Shown: positions 11,384-23,300 of the stretch, piece by piece
How positions within the stretch are numbered: the stretch's first letter is position 1
Layout: every line of letters begins with the position of its first letter
Source of the DNA: Channa striata
Lineage: Eukaryota > Chordata > Actinopteri > Anabantiformes > Channidae
Assembly: GCA_033026295.1 (NCBI GenBank)
Contig: CM065175.1
Location: forward strand, 21,028,837 to 21,092,836
Reading direction: 5' to 3'
DNA: 64,000 nucleotides
Made by a program: the position numbers and the translations under genes
Notes under the pieces: generated by a model
Database searches by the model: none
Told to the model about the DNA's origin: nothing
The model's input: the letters and a program-made list of their open reading frames with translations, nothing else

Positions 11384-14300
11384 GAAAATGTTGTCGGGGT
11401 CACAGGTGCTCGTCATCATCTCTTGAAAGGCGTGGTTTTTGTCCATCCATCCTTTATATATTTATATGGGACGAGTGGGAGACAGTCCTCGCCAGTTACC
11501 TGCGTGTTATTTGAAGACAATATACTGGCAGCCAAAGTCCGAATTTAGCTTTTAATGAAATGTGCATTTTATTGGCGGCACTGACCGTTTGCCCCATGTG
11601 ATCAGACGCCGTGATTAATGTGCCACATTTTACAAACGTGTTTCCCTAATTTCTCCTCCTTTGCATGAATAAATTAGTAGGAAATTTCAACCTATCTTCC
11701 GCCAATATTTCTATTTATTTGGCTGAGCCATATTTCGTTTGATCAATATTTTATAGATTATATCAGGGGGGACGTTATAACACGCGTAACACAGCGCGTA
11801 AGACGATGATGGACAGGGCTCATCTAACGCGGCTCGTTAATGGGAAATCCCAGCCCAGACATTTCTTATTGTCACCGTCTCGTCTGTGCGCTTCAAACTC
11901 CTCGGAGACCCCAGTGGCTGCGTGTCACTACTTTAAGGGACGGGAGCTCCATGGAGCTCCCACTTAATGAAGATGCGTTAGCCATTCCGTCATTCTTGCC
12001 TCCCAGTCTATAAAAAGCAGTGGTTTCTGGCACACAGACTCAGTCTTGTGCTTTGCCATGCCACCGAAGAGCCGCTGCGAAAGAAAGATCCAGATGCTTT
12101 GGCCCTTTTGTGAAGAATATGGCCTTGTGTGCGCTGAGGTGCATTTTTGCCAGGACGCACTAGGTTTCCATGGTGCGCGCAATGAAAGGGATCACACACA
12201 ACTTCGCGCGGAATGACAGGCCGTACAGGAAAAGCGGCTGCAAATGAACCCGATATGATGGATTTGTAAAATAGAGTGGAAAGAAAAGACAAAAATTACG
12301 AGGCATATTGAGTATGAACCGCAGAAATGAGTGTCGAGGAAGTTGTGCGACCTCTTTCACCAGAAATAAGTGGCTTCTTTGTATTACCCTGGAAACACAA
12401 TTCTCTGATTTATTCTTCACTTGCTCGCGAGCAACTCACACACACACACACACACACTAATGTGCATCTGTCCAGAACTCTAAATTTACTGGCCAAACTT
12501 CATTTCCTCATTTAGTTTTTTCCTAAAAACGTTGAAATAAATGTTGTCGTTGCATTTCTGTGCCGTTATAATTTAGGGTCGTATTTATCAGAATGTCAGG
12601 CCTTTGCTTGTTTCAGTCAGTCACGTGTTAATCTTTCCCTCTGTCTACTTAATATGCAGCAGTTATTGTCAGGACGCACCTCAACAAACAGGACCCCATC
12701 GACCCTCAATTAACCAAGTTTCCCTCTGCCTCTGTTTGGCGTATAATCAGCTCAGTAAGCAAAGCAAAAAGGTAAATAATTGCGTAAAAAAATGACAGCG
12801 TAGAGAATTGTTTTCTGAAATAAAAACGATAATTTGTGTTAATAATTAGAAAACAATTTCAATTAATTTCAAAATGTGACACTGGTTTTATAAAGTCGTC
12901 GGTCAGATGTTGGAGCAGGTTATTTTAGTCCTCAGTTTCCGGCTCTAAATATGCAAACAATATAACTTCAACCCAAAGTTGAATCAGCTCTTATTTTCCG
13001 GGAGTGCACCTGAAATAACACGCTCCCGCCCTTCAAACGGTCGCGGCCTCATACTGGATGTTAAATACAGAGTCTTCCTCAATTCCAGAGGGAACATTTC
13101 GGCCTGCCACAAGTTATGTTTAGATTTTAAAATTCATGTGATGTACCTCCCAACTGCAGCGAGCCGGAATAATATTAAGCAGCTCTCTCAGTTAAACGTA
13201 TTGTATTTGATTTTTTTCTTGTTGATAGACATGTGTAATGGGCACTAAATATGCAATCGCCAAACGCTGTTTGCCCATCCATTTTGAAGACCAAATCGTC
13301 CCGTGCTTTTCAGGTAACTCCCCCCCCCCGCCCGCCCCCTCCTCCTTTTTCTTTTTTGGCTAATGAACTCGGACTATTCTGCCAGCATCCCCCTGAGAAT
13401 GCGACGGGGGGGAAAACGCTTCTCTTGTGGTAAAAGGTGCGAGTTTCTTCCTCTATCTCTCGGCTAATTAGGCGGGGTCTGAACGCGCCAGAATGAATAT
13501 TCATGAAAGGCACCGGCGCGCAATTAGTAGTGGAGAGAGTTCCCAACTTCAATCCCCAAACAAGGCAGCTTGCAGTGGAACGGGGTACAGGTCCCCCCCT
13601 ACTCCATGTGTCTCTGCTTCTGCTCAAGCACCCTTTGAGCCCTTACTTATACTCTCAGTTCTTATCAGCCAGTCTCCTGCTCCCCTAGTTTCAAAGCAGC
13701 CGCCAACATAAGTGATTTGTCCACTTCATGTAAATCTCCATGATGGGAATAAGAGCTAATCCACTTAGATTTCTCTGAGATGGCCTAAACAGATGATTTC
13801 TGGTGTGTGTTCCTTTGAGTCACTTATGAAAAACAAAATCTTTCAAAACTTCTGTTCCTAGATTTTAATTGTCACGTGACCACGTAGGACACTGGCTCCG
13901 TGAGGTTGGAGATGCGCCGTAGAAGAAATTGACACCAACGTGCAAACGCTCCTGCAGAAACACAACCTGCACATGCACTTATCACCTAATGACGCATATC
14001 ATCTAACAACACTCAATTTCACAGGCATCACACTTCACTATTCCAAATCCTCTGAATTCCCAGTGGCCTCTGGTGCACACATCTGCTCCCATCCCCTAAA
14101 GCCTCCTTCTACCTGTCTCGTGGTTTGTGTGTCACGCCTTAGCCCGTGCGGCTGGCTGCCTGTCCATCCACCCGCCGAGGACCAACAATCCTCCGCTTTG
14201 AATTCAAGGTGATTCTTATCCCCGACCCCCTCCTGGCCCAGCACGTTTGCCTCCCGCCTCCATAAAGATGTGTTTATGTATGTATGTATGTGCAGAGGGG

Positions 14301-15008
14301 AACACGGAGAGGTTTTTCAAGGGTTGGGAGGAGATAAGCAGAGGAATTTGAGGCCGGTGAATATGGATGGAGTTCCTGCTTTTAGAGAGCACCGCTGATA
14401 GAGAGGTAAACAGCTCCTGGCCAGGAGAAGCAAGGAGAGGGAGGTGGAGGGGGTGATTGATGCATGCACCGGCATACATTTGGGGCCTAACTCCATATCC
14501 CTCGCTCTCTGTCATTCAGTCACCATCTCTGAGGACTATCTATCATTATTCCTTCACCTTATTTCCTTGTTACATTGTTGAGTTTTTGCTTTTGGACAAT
14601 CTAGTGGATTTGGATGACGAGGTTCCATCATCAATACACGGGGAGGCAGGGTGTTTGCAAACCCGATTTCGGATTCAGAAGTTTTTGGTTTCTCAGAGCT
14701 GATGCTGCATTTTAAAGACAGTGAAATCAGTGCAGGTTAGAGGTTACAGGTGGCATTATTTTCGCATATACACACTCCCAGCTATTCCTGCCAGTCACGG
14801 TTAACATTTTATTATTGCAGTTCTCGTCACCATTATTGCGGTCATCCTTCAGCATCAGCCGTATCTCCAGGAATCCTGCATTGCCTACAACTGCGCGCTC
14901 CTCTCTTGTTGCGGTGATGATAAGAGCAGTAACATGATGATCTCAGCCCCTCTCTGTCTCTTTTTTTTCCCCCTCACCCTCTGTTCCTGTCTTCTCTTCT
15001 CCTAGCAG

Positions 15009-15070
15009 ATCCAGTGAGGCCGAGCGGCTTGCCAACATGAAGGCCACGACCCCAACAGGACACAGCAGGA
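15009..15070 (+). ncRNA. candidate exon 2 of the same plus-strand transcript
   Basis: A roughly 60-base polypyrimidine tract precedes CTAGCAG, making this one of the best 3' splice sites in the window. The segment ends at AGGA|GTGAGT, an acceptable 5' splice site with A instead of G at the last exon base. Read in the phase left by the 11230-11279 segment it stays open and encodes RSSEAERLANMKATTPTGHS followed by R, with a second in-frame ATG at 15037-15039. It ends in phase 1. I do not recognise the peptide as any known family. The exon call rests on splice consensus and phase only. Confidence 0.4.
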
Positions 15071-15519
15071 GTGAGTCGAAATGTCTCACACACGTTGTCA
15101 CGACGTGTGTGCACAGAAGTGCAAACATGTTGCCTGATTTGGGGAATCTGTTGCTAGCCACATTCCAGCATCTTCACCCTTTTGTTTCATTTACATTTCT
15201 CTACTAAAGTTGAGGATAATTGGCTACAGGTGTGTTTGTGTTTAAATTTTGAACATTTAATTTGTTATCATTTTTACAATTTTGGAGCACGTAAACATTG
15301 GAGCACTGATAGAGACGACAGGAAACTAAATTAATAATACTGAGAATGCAACAAAGGCTTGCAGTTCATGGTTGGCACCGTAACCCCTGATCCGCAGGGC
15401 TGCAGGCGCTAATACAATTTTGTTACTGCAAAATTAAACTGTGAATTAAGTTAACTTTATTTGTTGGAGAACTTCTTTTTTTCATTTTGCTAATTCAGAC
15501 TAACTGTTTTGTTCCACAG

Positions 15520-15689
15520 GTAAGCCCTCTCAAGCCCTGACTTTCCTTTGGGGCAGCTGCTTAGTTTTATCCCACTTGATTGCTCTCTTGGCCCTGACGC
15601 AACACAGCTTCTCTCTCTTTGACACACACAGACTAGACACACACACTCCAGAGAACTTCCACGCTAAGGCCCCACCGCAAAGTTATTAA
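15520..15689 (+). ncRNA. candidate exon 3 (terminal coding part) or recursive splice point
   Basis: The acceptor TTGTTCCACAG ends at 15519 and is preceded by a branch-point-like GACTAAC about 16 bases upstream. In the phase supplied by the 15009-15070 segment the sequence stays open for 56 codons to TAA at 15687-15689. The predicted peptide has a hydrophobic stretch (LTFLWGSCLVLSHLIALLAL) that could be a signal peptide or membrane segment. The first bases after the acceptor are GTAAGC, so the same point also reads as AG|GTAAG, the pattern of a recursive splice site. The 3' limit given is the stop codon, not a known exon end. No family is recognised. Confidence 0.3.
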
Positions 15690-15770
15690 TGAGCTGTTTA
15701 ATTTTAATTAGATAGTAATTCATGTTAATGCCTGCTTAATGGAGCCAAATAATTCCCCTCGGTCACTTGG
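15683..15770. promoter_or_regulatory. candidate homeodomain-motif cluster
   Basis: Within about 80 bases there are TTATTAATGAG, GTTTAATTTTAATTAGATAG, GTAATTCATGTTAATG, GCTTAATGG and AAATAATTCC. The high density of TAAT cores in otherwise unique sequence suggests a conserved regulatory block. It overlaps the end of the candidate plus-strand open frame, so the two explanations compete. Confidence 0.25.
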
Positions 15771-16084
15771 GGTCTTTATGCTTCGTTTACCAGCCCCTGC
15801 AGTTATTCTCTGGCTTTTGTTTTTATATTACATTTCCATTTTTTCAACCAGTGAGTGAATGATGAAACAGTAAATGCAGGAAACATATGGGTTGAGTGAA
15901 GCATGCATGTGTTTGTTTGTGTGTGTAAGAGTTTCAGTGCACATCAGTGGAAATGAAAACTAATATCCATGTGTTTGTGTCCATATCCCCTTCATTTATA
16001 GTCTTTTATTTAGGTGCCTGTTAAACTGTCTGTTTTCGTTTTTATGAATGCTGGTCTGTAGGTGTCAAAGTTGAACTACTGGGC

Positions 16085-16122
16085 CACACACACACACACA
16101 CACTCTCTCTCTCTCTCTCTCT
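16085..16122. repeat. compound (CA)n(CT)n microsatellite
   Basis: A run of about nine CA units passes directly into about ten CT units. Confidence 0.93.
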
Positions 16123-17109
16123 TAATGTACAGACTGCCTAAAGTCAGGGCAAAGTAAAGGTCAGTGTCAGTATTGAACGCTAAGCAGGGTTAAACCCTCA
16201 GGTTGAAGTGCAGGTACCAAGACATTTGTAAGAGAGAGGTCGTGACCTTTTCGTCCAGTCCAGGCCTCAAGGTAAATTGCCCCTGCCTCTTGTCACATGT
16301 GCTTCCACTGTGCCGCTGCTCACCTCGGGGAAGCGCTTGTGTGAGACGCACCTCTTAAGGTTCAAACATCGGTAAGGCTGTGTAGGAGTGACCACGACAG
16401 CGTGTGTGTGTGTGCGAGGGGGTCAACGGTGTTGAGTCTGTCTCAGTTCTGTCTGGGTCCCTTGGCTCTAACGGAGCACTAAGCTGAGTAGCTGAATTGA
16501 GTTAGTGGCTACAGACAGGCTTTTAATTGTTGATTGACCAGTCTGAGTGCTTCCTGAGCTGGGGTCATTGCAGAGAGCAGGCAGGGAGGTCCACAGCCCC
16601 CAGCGGCAATTCCAGCCACACACATCCGAGCACCGGGGAAGGGTGTGGAGAGAAATGAAAAGCGGACAGAGAAAAGGTACTTAGGACACGGCAAGGAGGA
16701 GTGTACAAGAGCTTAGAGACTTTACAAAGTCAGAAAATGTGTTGTGCTTTAAGAATATATAAATTTTTTACACGAGGTTTGATCTCAGGATTTACAGGGG
16801 CCGTGCGATTCAGGCAAACAGAAGTGCATATTGGTGACAGCGTCGCGGTGGCTGCGAGCGGAGCGAGCTTTAAGGTCCACAGATTAACAAGTTCAATGTT
16901 TACTCCTCCGCAAAATCTCAGCTCCTTCATCTGTTTGACAATTACAAATTTACTCTGTACCCATTCCATCCACTTCTTTGCCCCTCCATTTTCTCCCTCT
17001 TTATCCTCTCTTCTCTCTCCCCCTTTTCAGCCCTCTCTCCTCTAATTCTACACAGGGCCACAAAAGCCCATTCTGCTGTTTTAGCAGGTTAGCTGTTCTC
17101 TCCTCTCCT

Positions 17110-17141
17110 CCCCTCTTCTCCTACTCCCCTCTTCTCCTACT
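17110..17141. repeat. exact 16-bp tandem duplication in a pyrimidine tract
   Basis: The unit CCCCTCTTCTCCTACT occurs twice head to tail inside a long CT-rich region (about 16975-17200). Confidence 0.9.
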
Positions 17142-19647
17142 CTCAGCTCACAGCAGGTGCCGGTCCTCGGCTAACATTTGTTATCTCTAATCCTGCAGGT
17201 TCGGCACACAAAAAGAGCGTAGTAAACTCTCTCTCAGACCTAATCCCACCACTCCTTTTTTGATGGCGCTCCCCCTTGCCCTCCTCTCCTCTTTTCTCCC
17301 TTCACTATCTCTTTTTTAGGCTGCTGTGGGGGGGACACTCCACTTCTCTGATTGCCACATAGCTTTTTATCACCATGGCCTTCAATTTGGGGGGCAGCTG
17401 CTGCTGGTGGTGTGTGTGGGGGGGGTCCTTTTCCCCCCGTTCTTTATACCACTGATTCCAACTCTCTTTTTCCTTTCTCCCTCTCTCTCTGTCTCCTTTT
17501 TTGCCCCTTCTCCCTCTCTCTCTGTATCATTTACAGTCATTTTCTGGCAATTAAAATGGAGCGCTGCTGCAGGATTTTCGCCTGCAGTGCAACACTACAG
17601 TGCTGATGAATAATTCTTCACCCTGCAAACTGGAAAGCTAGCCTTTCTTTCATGTCGGCCCTTTGTTGATTTACCATTAAAACTTACTGCACCGTGCTAT
17701 GAGTGGAGGGCCCGGCTCTGCGGGAACTAGCAAAAAGCAAAAATGAGGATGAAGCAGATATGTGTACATATGCTTTAGGGTCATTTTTTCCAGCACAGGA
17801 TGAGGAAGTTTCTGAGTTATGTGTGTGAGTCATATATATTTGTTTATGGTTTAGATTTATGGTGCATGAGACACTTTATTTATGTCCACTGTCTTGTTCT
17901 GTACCACTTAGGTTTTATGTTAATTTTTCTTATCAGCTGTTTTCATTATGGGGCTTAGCTGCATTGTGTGAGTGATTAGACGGTCATTCATCTCCGTTTC
18001 TCCTTCTTGCGCACAGTGACACACACTCACAGACACACACTCTCACTTTTCCTCTATCATACACACACACACACAACCAGTGACAGATGTGTGTGGACGG
18101 AGTGTGAGGTGCTCAGTCTGCAAAGGCGGGGAAGTGTTGGCAGTATGTTAAATGTGGGTGTGGGTCTCCAGACCAGACCAGCGTTATTTTTTTTAAGCAA
18201 CATCCAGGAGCAGACTATTCACTGCTTTATGGTTTTTAGTTTTTAGTTTATTGTTCCCATAGAGGTAGAAGTGTCACAATAATTTAAAAAATGCCACAAA
18301 TAGGGCACAGAGTGGGAAATAAAATATACAGCACAATATGAGCCAAGCAGTGATCAATCACCACAAAAATTTGTTTACATTTAGTATTTCCTGTAATTGG
18401 GAGACTCTGACATAAATCCGTCAAATTTATTGTGTTTGAACTTGTTATTTAGAATAATGCCGTTAACACCAATTCTGTTTCTTTGGAGACTCCCAATGAA
18501 AAAGCAGCTGCATGACATTTTCCTGACCGATGATCCCTTGCAATTTAGCAAAAAACACAGCATGAGATCCTGCCCCCCAAGTTGACTTAGAATAAACTAC
18601 TTTTGCAGGAAAAAACACTAGGTTCTTAATTTTTTGCAAACACTAAAGAGGGGGTCAGTTTGCAGTTTTCGATGCATGTAGCATCTAAACAGCATCTGTG
18701 TAATTAACCTACTGCCAGATCAGCAAAATGCTTTGAATTGCATAAAAAAACTTTAACTTCGATCCCATTTCAAGTTATACCAAGACCATTTACAATCATA
18801 AAGACCAAACTGAAAGACAAAATATTCACACTAGGGAGGATAAAACCGTGAATTCTGTCTTTTATTCTTTGAATGCCTCAAAATGCCTCACTGATTATCA
18901 AACTATTTGCCAATTTGTTTTCAACCTGTGACAGACTAGCTGATTTAATCAACAAATCACTGCAGCTGAAATCACATGCAACCATCAAAACACAAGGCCC
19001 TTTTCTAAGGCTGTTATAAAGGCTGGTTTATTGTGTGATTGTTTTTTTCTAAGAAAATAATTATGTGCACAGGACATCCACAGAGAAACAAAGTGTGGAG
19101 CATGTGCCCAGAAAAATATTTTTTAGTGCCTACGTTATCACAACGATACTATCAGTACAGTGAGTACTATCAGCACATTATAGTTATCTGCAAATACCTT
19201 TTACTATTTGCAAACTCTTTTTATTTTTGCCCGAGACAAAAGTGGCTGGAAAGAAGTTTGATTATTACGATGAATGAGCTAAGTTATCTGAGAAAAGGGA
19301 AGTTTAGGGAGTTTTAACCCTGGCAGGAAGGGCTGAATTAGGGCCTGAGGAGAGGTACCTTCCCACCATGTCATCTGGCTCAGTAGTTATCTCCCAGTGA
19401 GTTATATGGGCTTCAGCATATTGAACAGCAAATATGAACACACACTCACTCAGATCCACTGACAGGCACACACACACACGAGCATGCAAACACTCTGACA
19501 CACACACACGAGCATATGCACACGAGGGCATACACACGCATACACACACAGTAAGTAAACAAACAAACATTCTATTTTTCACACTGTCACACTCACATGG
19601 ACACAGTCACACACTGAAGAGATAATGGTGGCCAGAGGCAGTCTTAG

Positions 19648-19695
19648 TCCTCTCTCTCTCTCCCTCTCCCTCTCTCTCCCTCTCCCTCTCTCTAT
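19648..19695. repeat. (TCTCCC/TC)n pyrimidine repeat
   Basis: TCTCTC and TCTCCC units alternate over about 48 bases and form a pure pyrimidine strand. Confidence 0.9.
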
Positions 19696-20305
19696 GTCTC
19701 TGAGGCAGAAAGCGTGCTCTGGTCCTCACTGTCTGTTAGATTTGATCACCATCACCGAGCTGCAACGGACAGTGCACAGCTCAGCTGACGGCTCATTGGT
19801 GCACACACCCATGCATCCGCGCACACACAGCTACTGTGCCAGAGGATATTACATGCAGTGTCTGACACCTCTAAATAAGTGTTTACTCTGCGTGTGTGTG
19901 TTAGAGTGTGTGTTTCTGTGCATGTGTTTTCCTTTGCATCTTTTTTTCCTGTGTGGCTGCCTCTCCATCCATAGCTCTGTATGCGTGTGTGCGCACATGT
20001 CAGCCAACAACAGACCAATGAAATGTATCCAAAATGATCATCACCCATTCCCCACTTCCACATGGCTGTCTCCATCATTAACATAGACGGCATGTAATTC
20101 TTTGAAGTACAACTGCTCATTTGAATTGGCATTGTTCTTATACGATTTATGAGCAAGTGTGCCGCAGCGAAGTTTACTGTGTAAGAGATTAAGCAGAAAT
20201 AATCGAAATAAAAAATGTAAAATTAAAAAAACTAAATAGTCTGATGTGTTTTTTTTCCTGGCATTGAATTTCTTGAAATATAAAACTGTGCTGGTGTTGC
20301 TCTTT

Positions 20306-20309
<4 letters not shown>

Positions 20310-20339
<30 letters not shown>
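20310..20339. repeat. (GT)n microsatellite
   Basis: This is a TG/GT repeat of about 15 units. Confidence 0.95.
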
Positions 20340-20340
<1 letters not shown>

Positions 20341-23300
20341 ACGCGCTTGCCTGCCTGTATGGACACATGTGCATACATGTATCTCTGTCTGTCTGCAAAG
20401 AGGTTTTTAATAAGCCAGAAAAGAGGGGGTACAGTAAATCCTAAATCTGAGCACGCCTATCTTAGAGACCCGAGGGTGCCGTACTATGACTGACAGGCCT
20501 CCTTTCACTGCCGCTGTCGGATGGGGGACGGATTAGGGCCGTCTCGCCCTAAAGGGCCATTGTGGCTCCACATCTCCCAGCTGCTTCACCATGCACCCCT
20601 CTCCACAACCGAGGAGGGGCCCTTGTGAGAGAGCGTGTGCATCTGGGTATTAGCGTGTTGTGGTGTGTGTGGCATGGGTGAGCTTGACCTTCTGTCTTAA
20701 TTCTCTCATCTGTTACAAAAAAGCAAGATGCTACCATTTAGTCAAAAGTTGGTTTATTGCTGAATGTCTAAACTACTTCAAGACAATGTACTAAACACTG
20801 TTTGAGTTCAAAAATATATAATTTTCTCTCTTGACAATTATTTAACATGTTGTCTTCTGTCATTTCTTTTTTTTCAAAACCTCAGTTAAAGTTTGGAAAA
20901 ATTTTGTCTGGATTTTAGATTTACCTTAAAGCAGTGATAATATATAAAAAAAAAACTTTGTCTTATTTCTTTTAATTTACTGAAACGAGAGCATGCCGCA
21001 CAAGCAATCATAACTTGTAACTAATAACTAACGTCCTTTGACTTGCAGGGATTTAAGAATCATCCGTTTCAGCCGTTAGTTTTATAGAACAGGCCCCTTT
21101 GTTGTGACGTGCCACTGAAATAGTGTGTGTGGGGACAGGTTAGGCTCATACGCTTTGGCCTAAAACCAGGTGTGTTGCTGCAGCCGCTTGAAGCTCCGCC
21201 TCCGGTCTGATGCAGTCTTGTAAATTCCAACAGCCGAAAGACTTGGGCCTCAAGTCTCATCATCACCGTGATTGATGACACCAGTTAAACTGGTCTAAAA
21301 GGAGTTTAAATGATGTACGGACTCTATTCTGTCATGTACTCTGTTTTGAGTACATGACTTGATTTTCATATTAGCATCATATTCATAATCAGGGCTAAAT
21401 ATAAATATTTGTTTTTTTGTGTGAGTGAGAGACAAAGCGAGAGGCAGCGAGAGACAGAGCCCAACGTGCAGATACATGACAGTAATCTGACCTTTCCAAC
21501 CTTTCTGCTGCTTCCCTGGGGTTTCCCATCCGTTTCCAAAGAGGCCTTGTGGGGAGCGCTTATCGTGGGGGATCCTTCTGGGTTATGAGACCCCTTGTGT
21601 GGATGCCGGGGAGGGCGGGTTGGCACTGTAGCAGTACTGGCGCAGAGCTTTGCCAGGAGAGGGAATGCCAGAGGCCTGCCACACTCCTGCTGAGAACCTC
21701 CCAGGCAATTAGACTTCTGCTGTAGTGAGATGAAGGCGGAAGACAGGACCAGCTATTAGCAATATTCAACAGTTTATGTTGACACTGTTTTGACACGGAG
21801 TGTAAGTATACGTATTTCAGGTTAAAGTGAGCACACTGTTATCATGCACCCCCCCAGTTTGACTTGTAAGCATTTTGTTCTGGAAGTGTGAGCAACATAA
21901 AAAGTCCTTGGAAGAAGAGCCTTGATTTGATATGTGCAAAGGAGGGAAAAATTTGCCCTCCTTCTATCCATGTCCCTGTCACCCCAGCGGAAAAAGGAGT
22001 GGATCGCTCTCGCTCTCACTGTCTCTCTTCCTTTCTCTCCTCTCCATCTCCGTCTGATGAAAGAGGAGCTATGATCGCTTCAACAACAAAGGGCCCAGCC
22101 GCCTGTGTTTGGATGAGGCTCTGCTTTCTTCTCTCCTTCCTCCTCCTCCTCCTCCTCTATCTATGTCTTCTAACCACCTCTGATCTCACTTACTCCCTCT
22201 TTCCTCCACCCCACCACCCCTTTTTCCTCTCTTACTGCCTGTTGCCACTCACTGGCGTTGCCACTCCGTTCTTCGTTAGGGCCTCTGCGATACAATCAGG
22301 GGATGGAATTAAAAATCAGAAAGTGTCCTTGTCGGAGAGACACCCCGGATGGCACACTTTGATGTCTCCTCAGAAATTTGAAATTCATATGTTGTCACAC
22401 TTCATTTTATTCCCTCCCTCCCTTTCTCCCTCCCTTTCTCCTTCTGCTTTCTCCTTTTCTTCATCTTCCTCCTTTTCTCCGTCAAGTGCCATCATGTACT
22501 ATTCAGTTAGAAAGAGAGAAATGAGGGTAAAGGAGAATAACGTAAAACACATTGTACATGTGTTTCTGAAAGCCGTTTCTTCTCTTTTATTTTTCATGTT
22601 TTTAAGGCGGGAAGATATAATGAATCATTTAATTTCCTTTTGATTGTAGGTACTGGGGTGCGTGGGCTTAGAGGCAGATGACAGAGAGTAAGGGACCAAA
22701 GGACAGAGTGGAGGCAAGTCACTTTGATGCCATTTCAGAATGGGATGCTAGTCAAAACTATGTGACAGAGTCAGAGAAGTGTGGCTGACACACACACACA
22801 CAGACCCACACACACTTACACTCTGTGGTAGAAGCCCTAACCTAGTTGCCAGTGAAAACAAATAAATGCACACGGCGCTGGAGTTTTTCTTGGCCTAAGA
22901 TTTTCTCAAACACTGAAAATCAAAGACAGGAGTTTGGACGTAATCCTGTTAGGATTTCATTAAGAGGAACATCAAAACATTTTAATTTGAATAGCATGTG
23001 AGTCACCGTGTGAGTGTGTGAACACATTGTTGAGATGTGAAGGAATTCCTCTTGTAAGGAGTGTGGAAAAATAATTAGTCTTGAGTCGATGACATTAATA
23101 AATAGCAGCCATCCAAAGCAAATCCAAAGAGCTGAGTTTGGAAATGACAGATTTTTGGACACACTTTTCATTCTTGTCTTCAAGAAAATGAGGGGGCAAC
23201 ATCACCAGGACCGTGATGGCCCCTCCCAAGACAGTTACAAATGGGCATGAAGGTGGGGTGGCGAGGGTTGGGAGGAGGCGGATGAGCAAGGATGGGGTGG

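Larger units (their letters stand above)
10231..15008. other. non-coding upstream region of pou3f1
   Basis: Apart from the candidate exon at 11230-11279, no gene was recognised. Contents include the GT repeat at 11347-11381, a 20-bp perfect palindrome at 11942-11961, a C-rich run at about 13318-13345 and a motif-rich block at about 13460-13540 (GGCTAATTAGGC, GAATGAATATTCATG). A CA run lies near 12439-12457. The upstream position makes enhancers for pou3f1 likely, but none can be proven from sequence. Confidence 0.5.

Noticed and set aside
17190..17280. Further exon after the acceptor TCTAATCCTGCAG at about 17208
   Set aside because: The acceptor is moderate, the downstream donor is unclear and the frame from 15070 closes after about 21 codons; too weak to list.
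21888..22643. 251-codon plus-strand open frame
   Set aside because: Its length comes from pyrimidine-rich low-complexity DNA (Ser/Leu/Phe/Pro runs); there is no domain, no codon structure and no homology that I can recognise.
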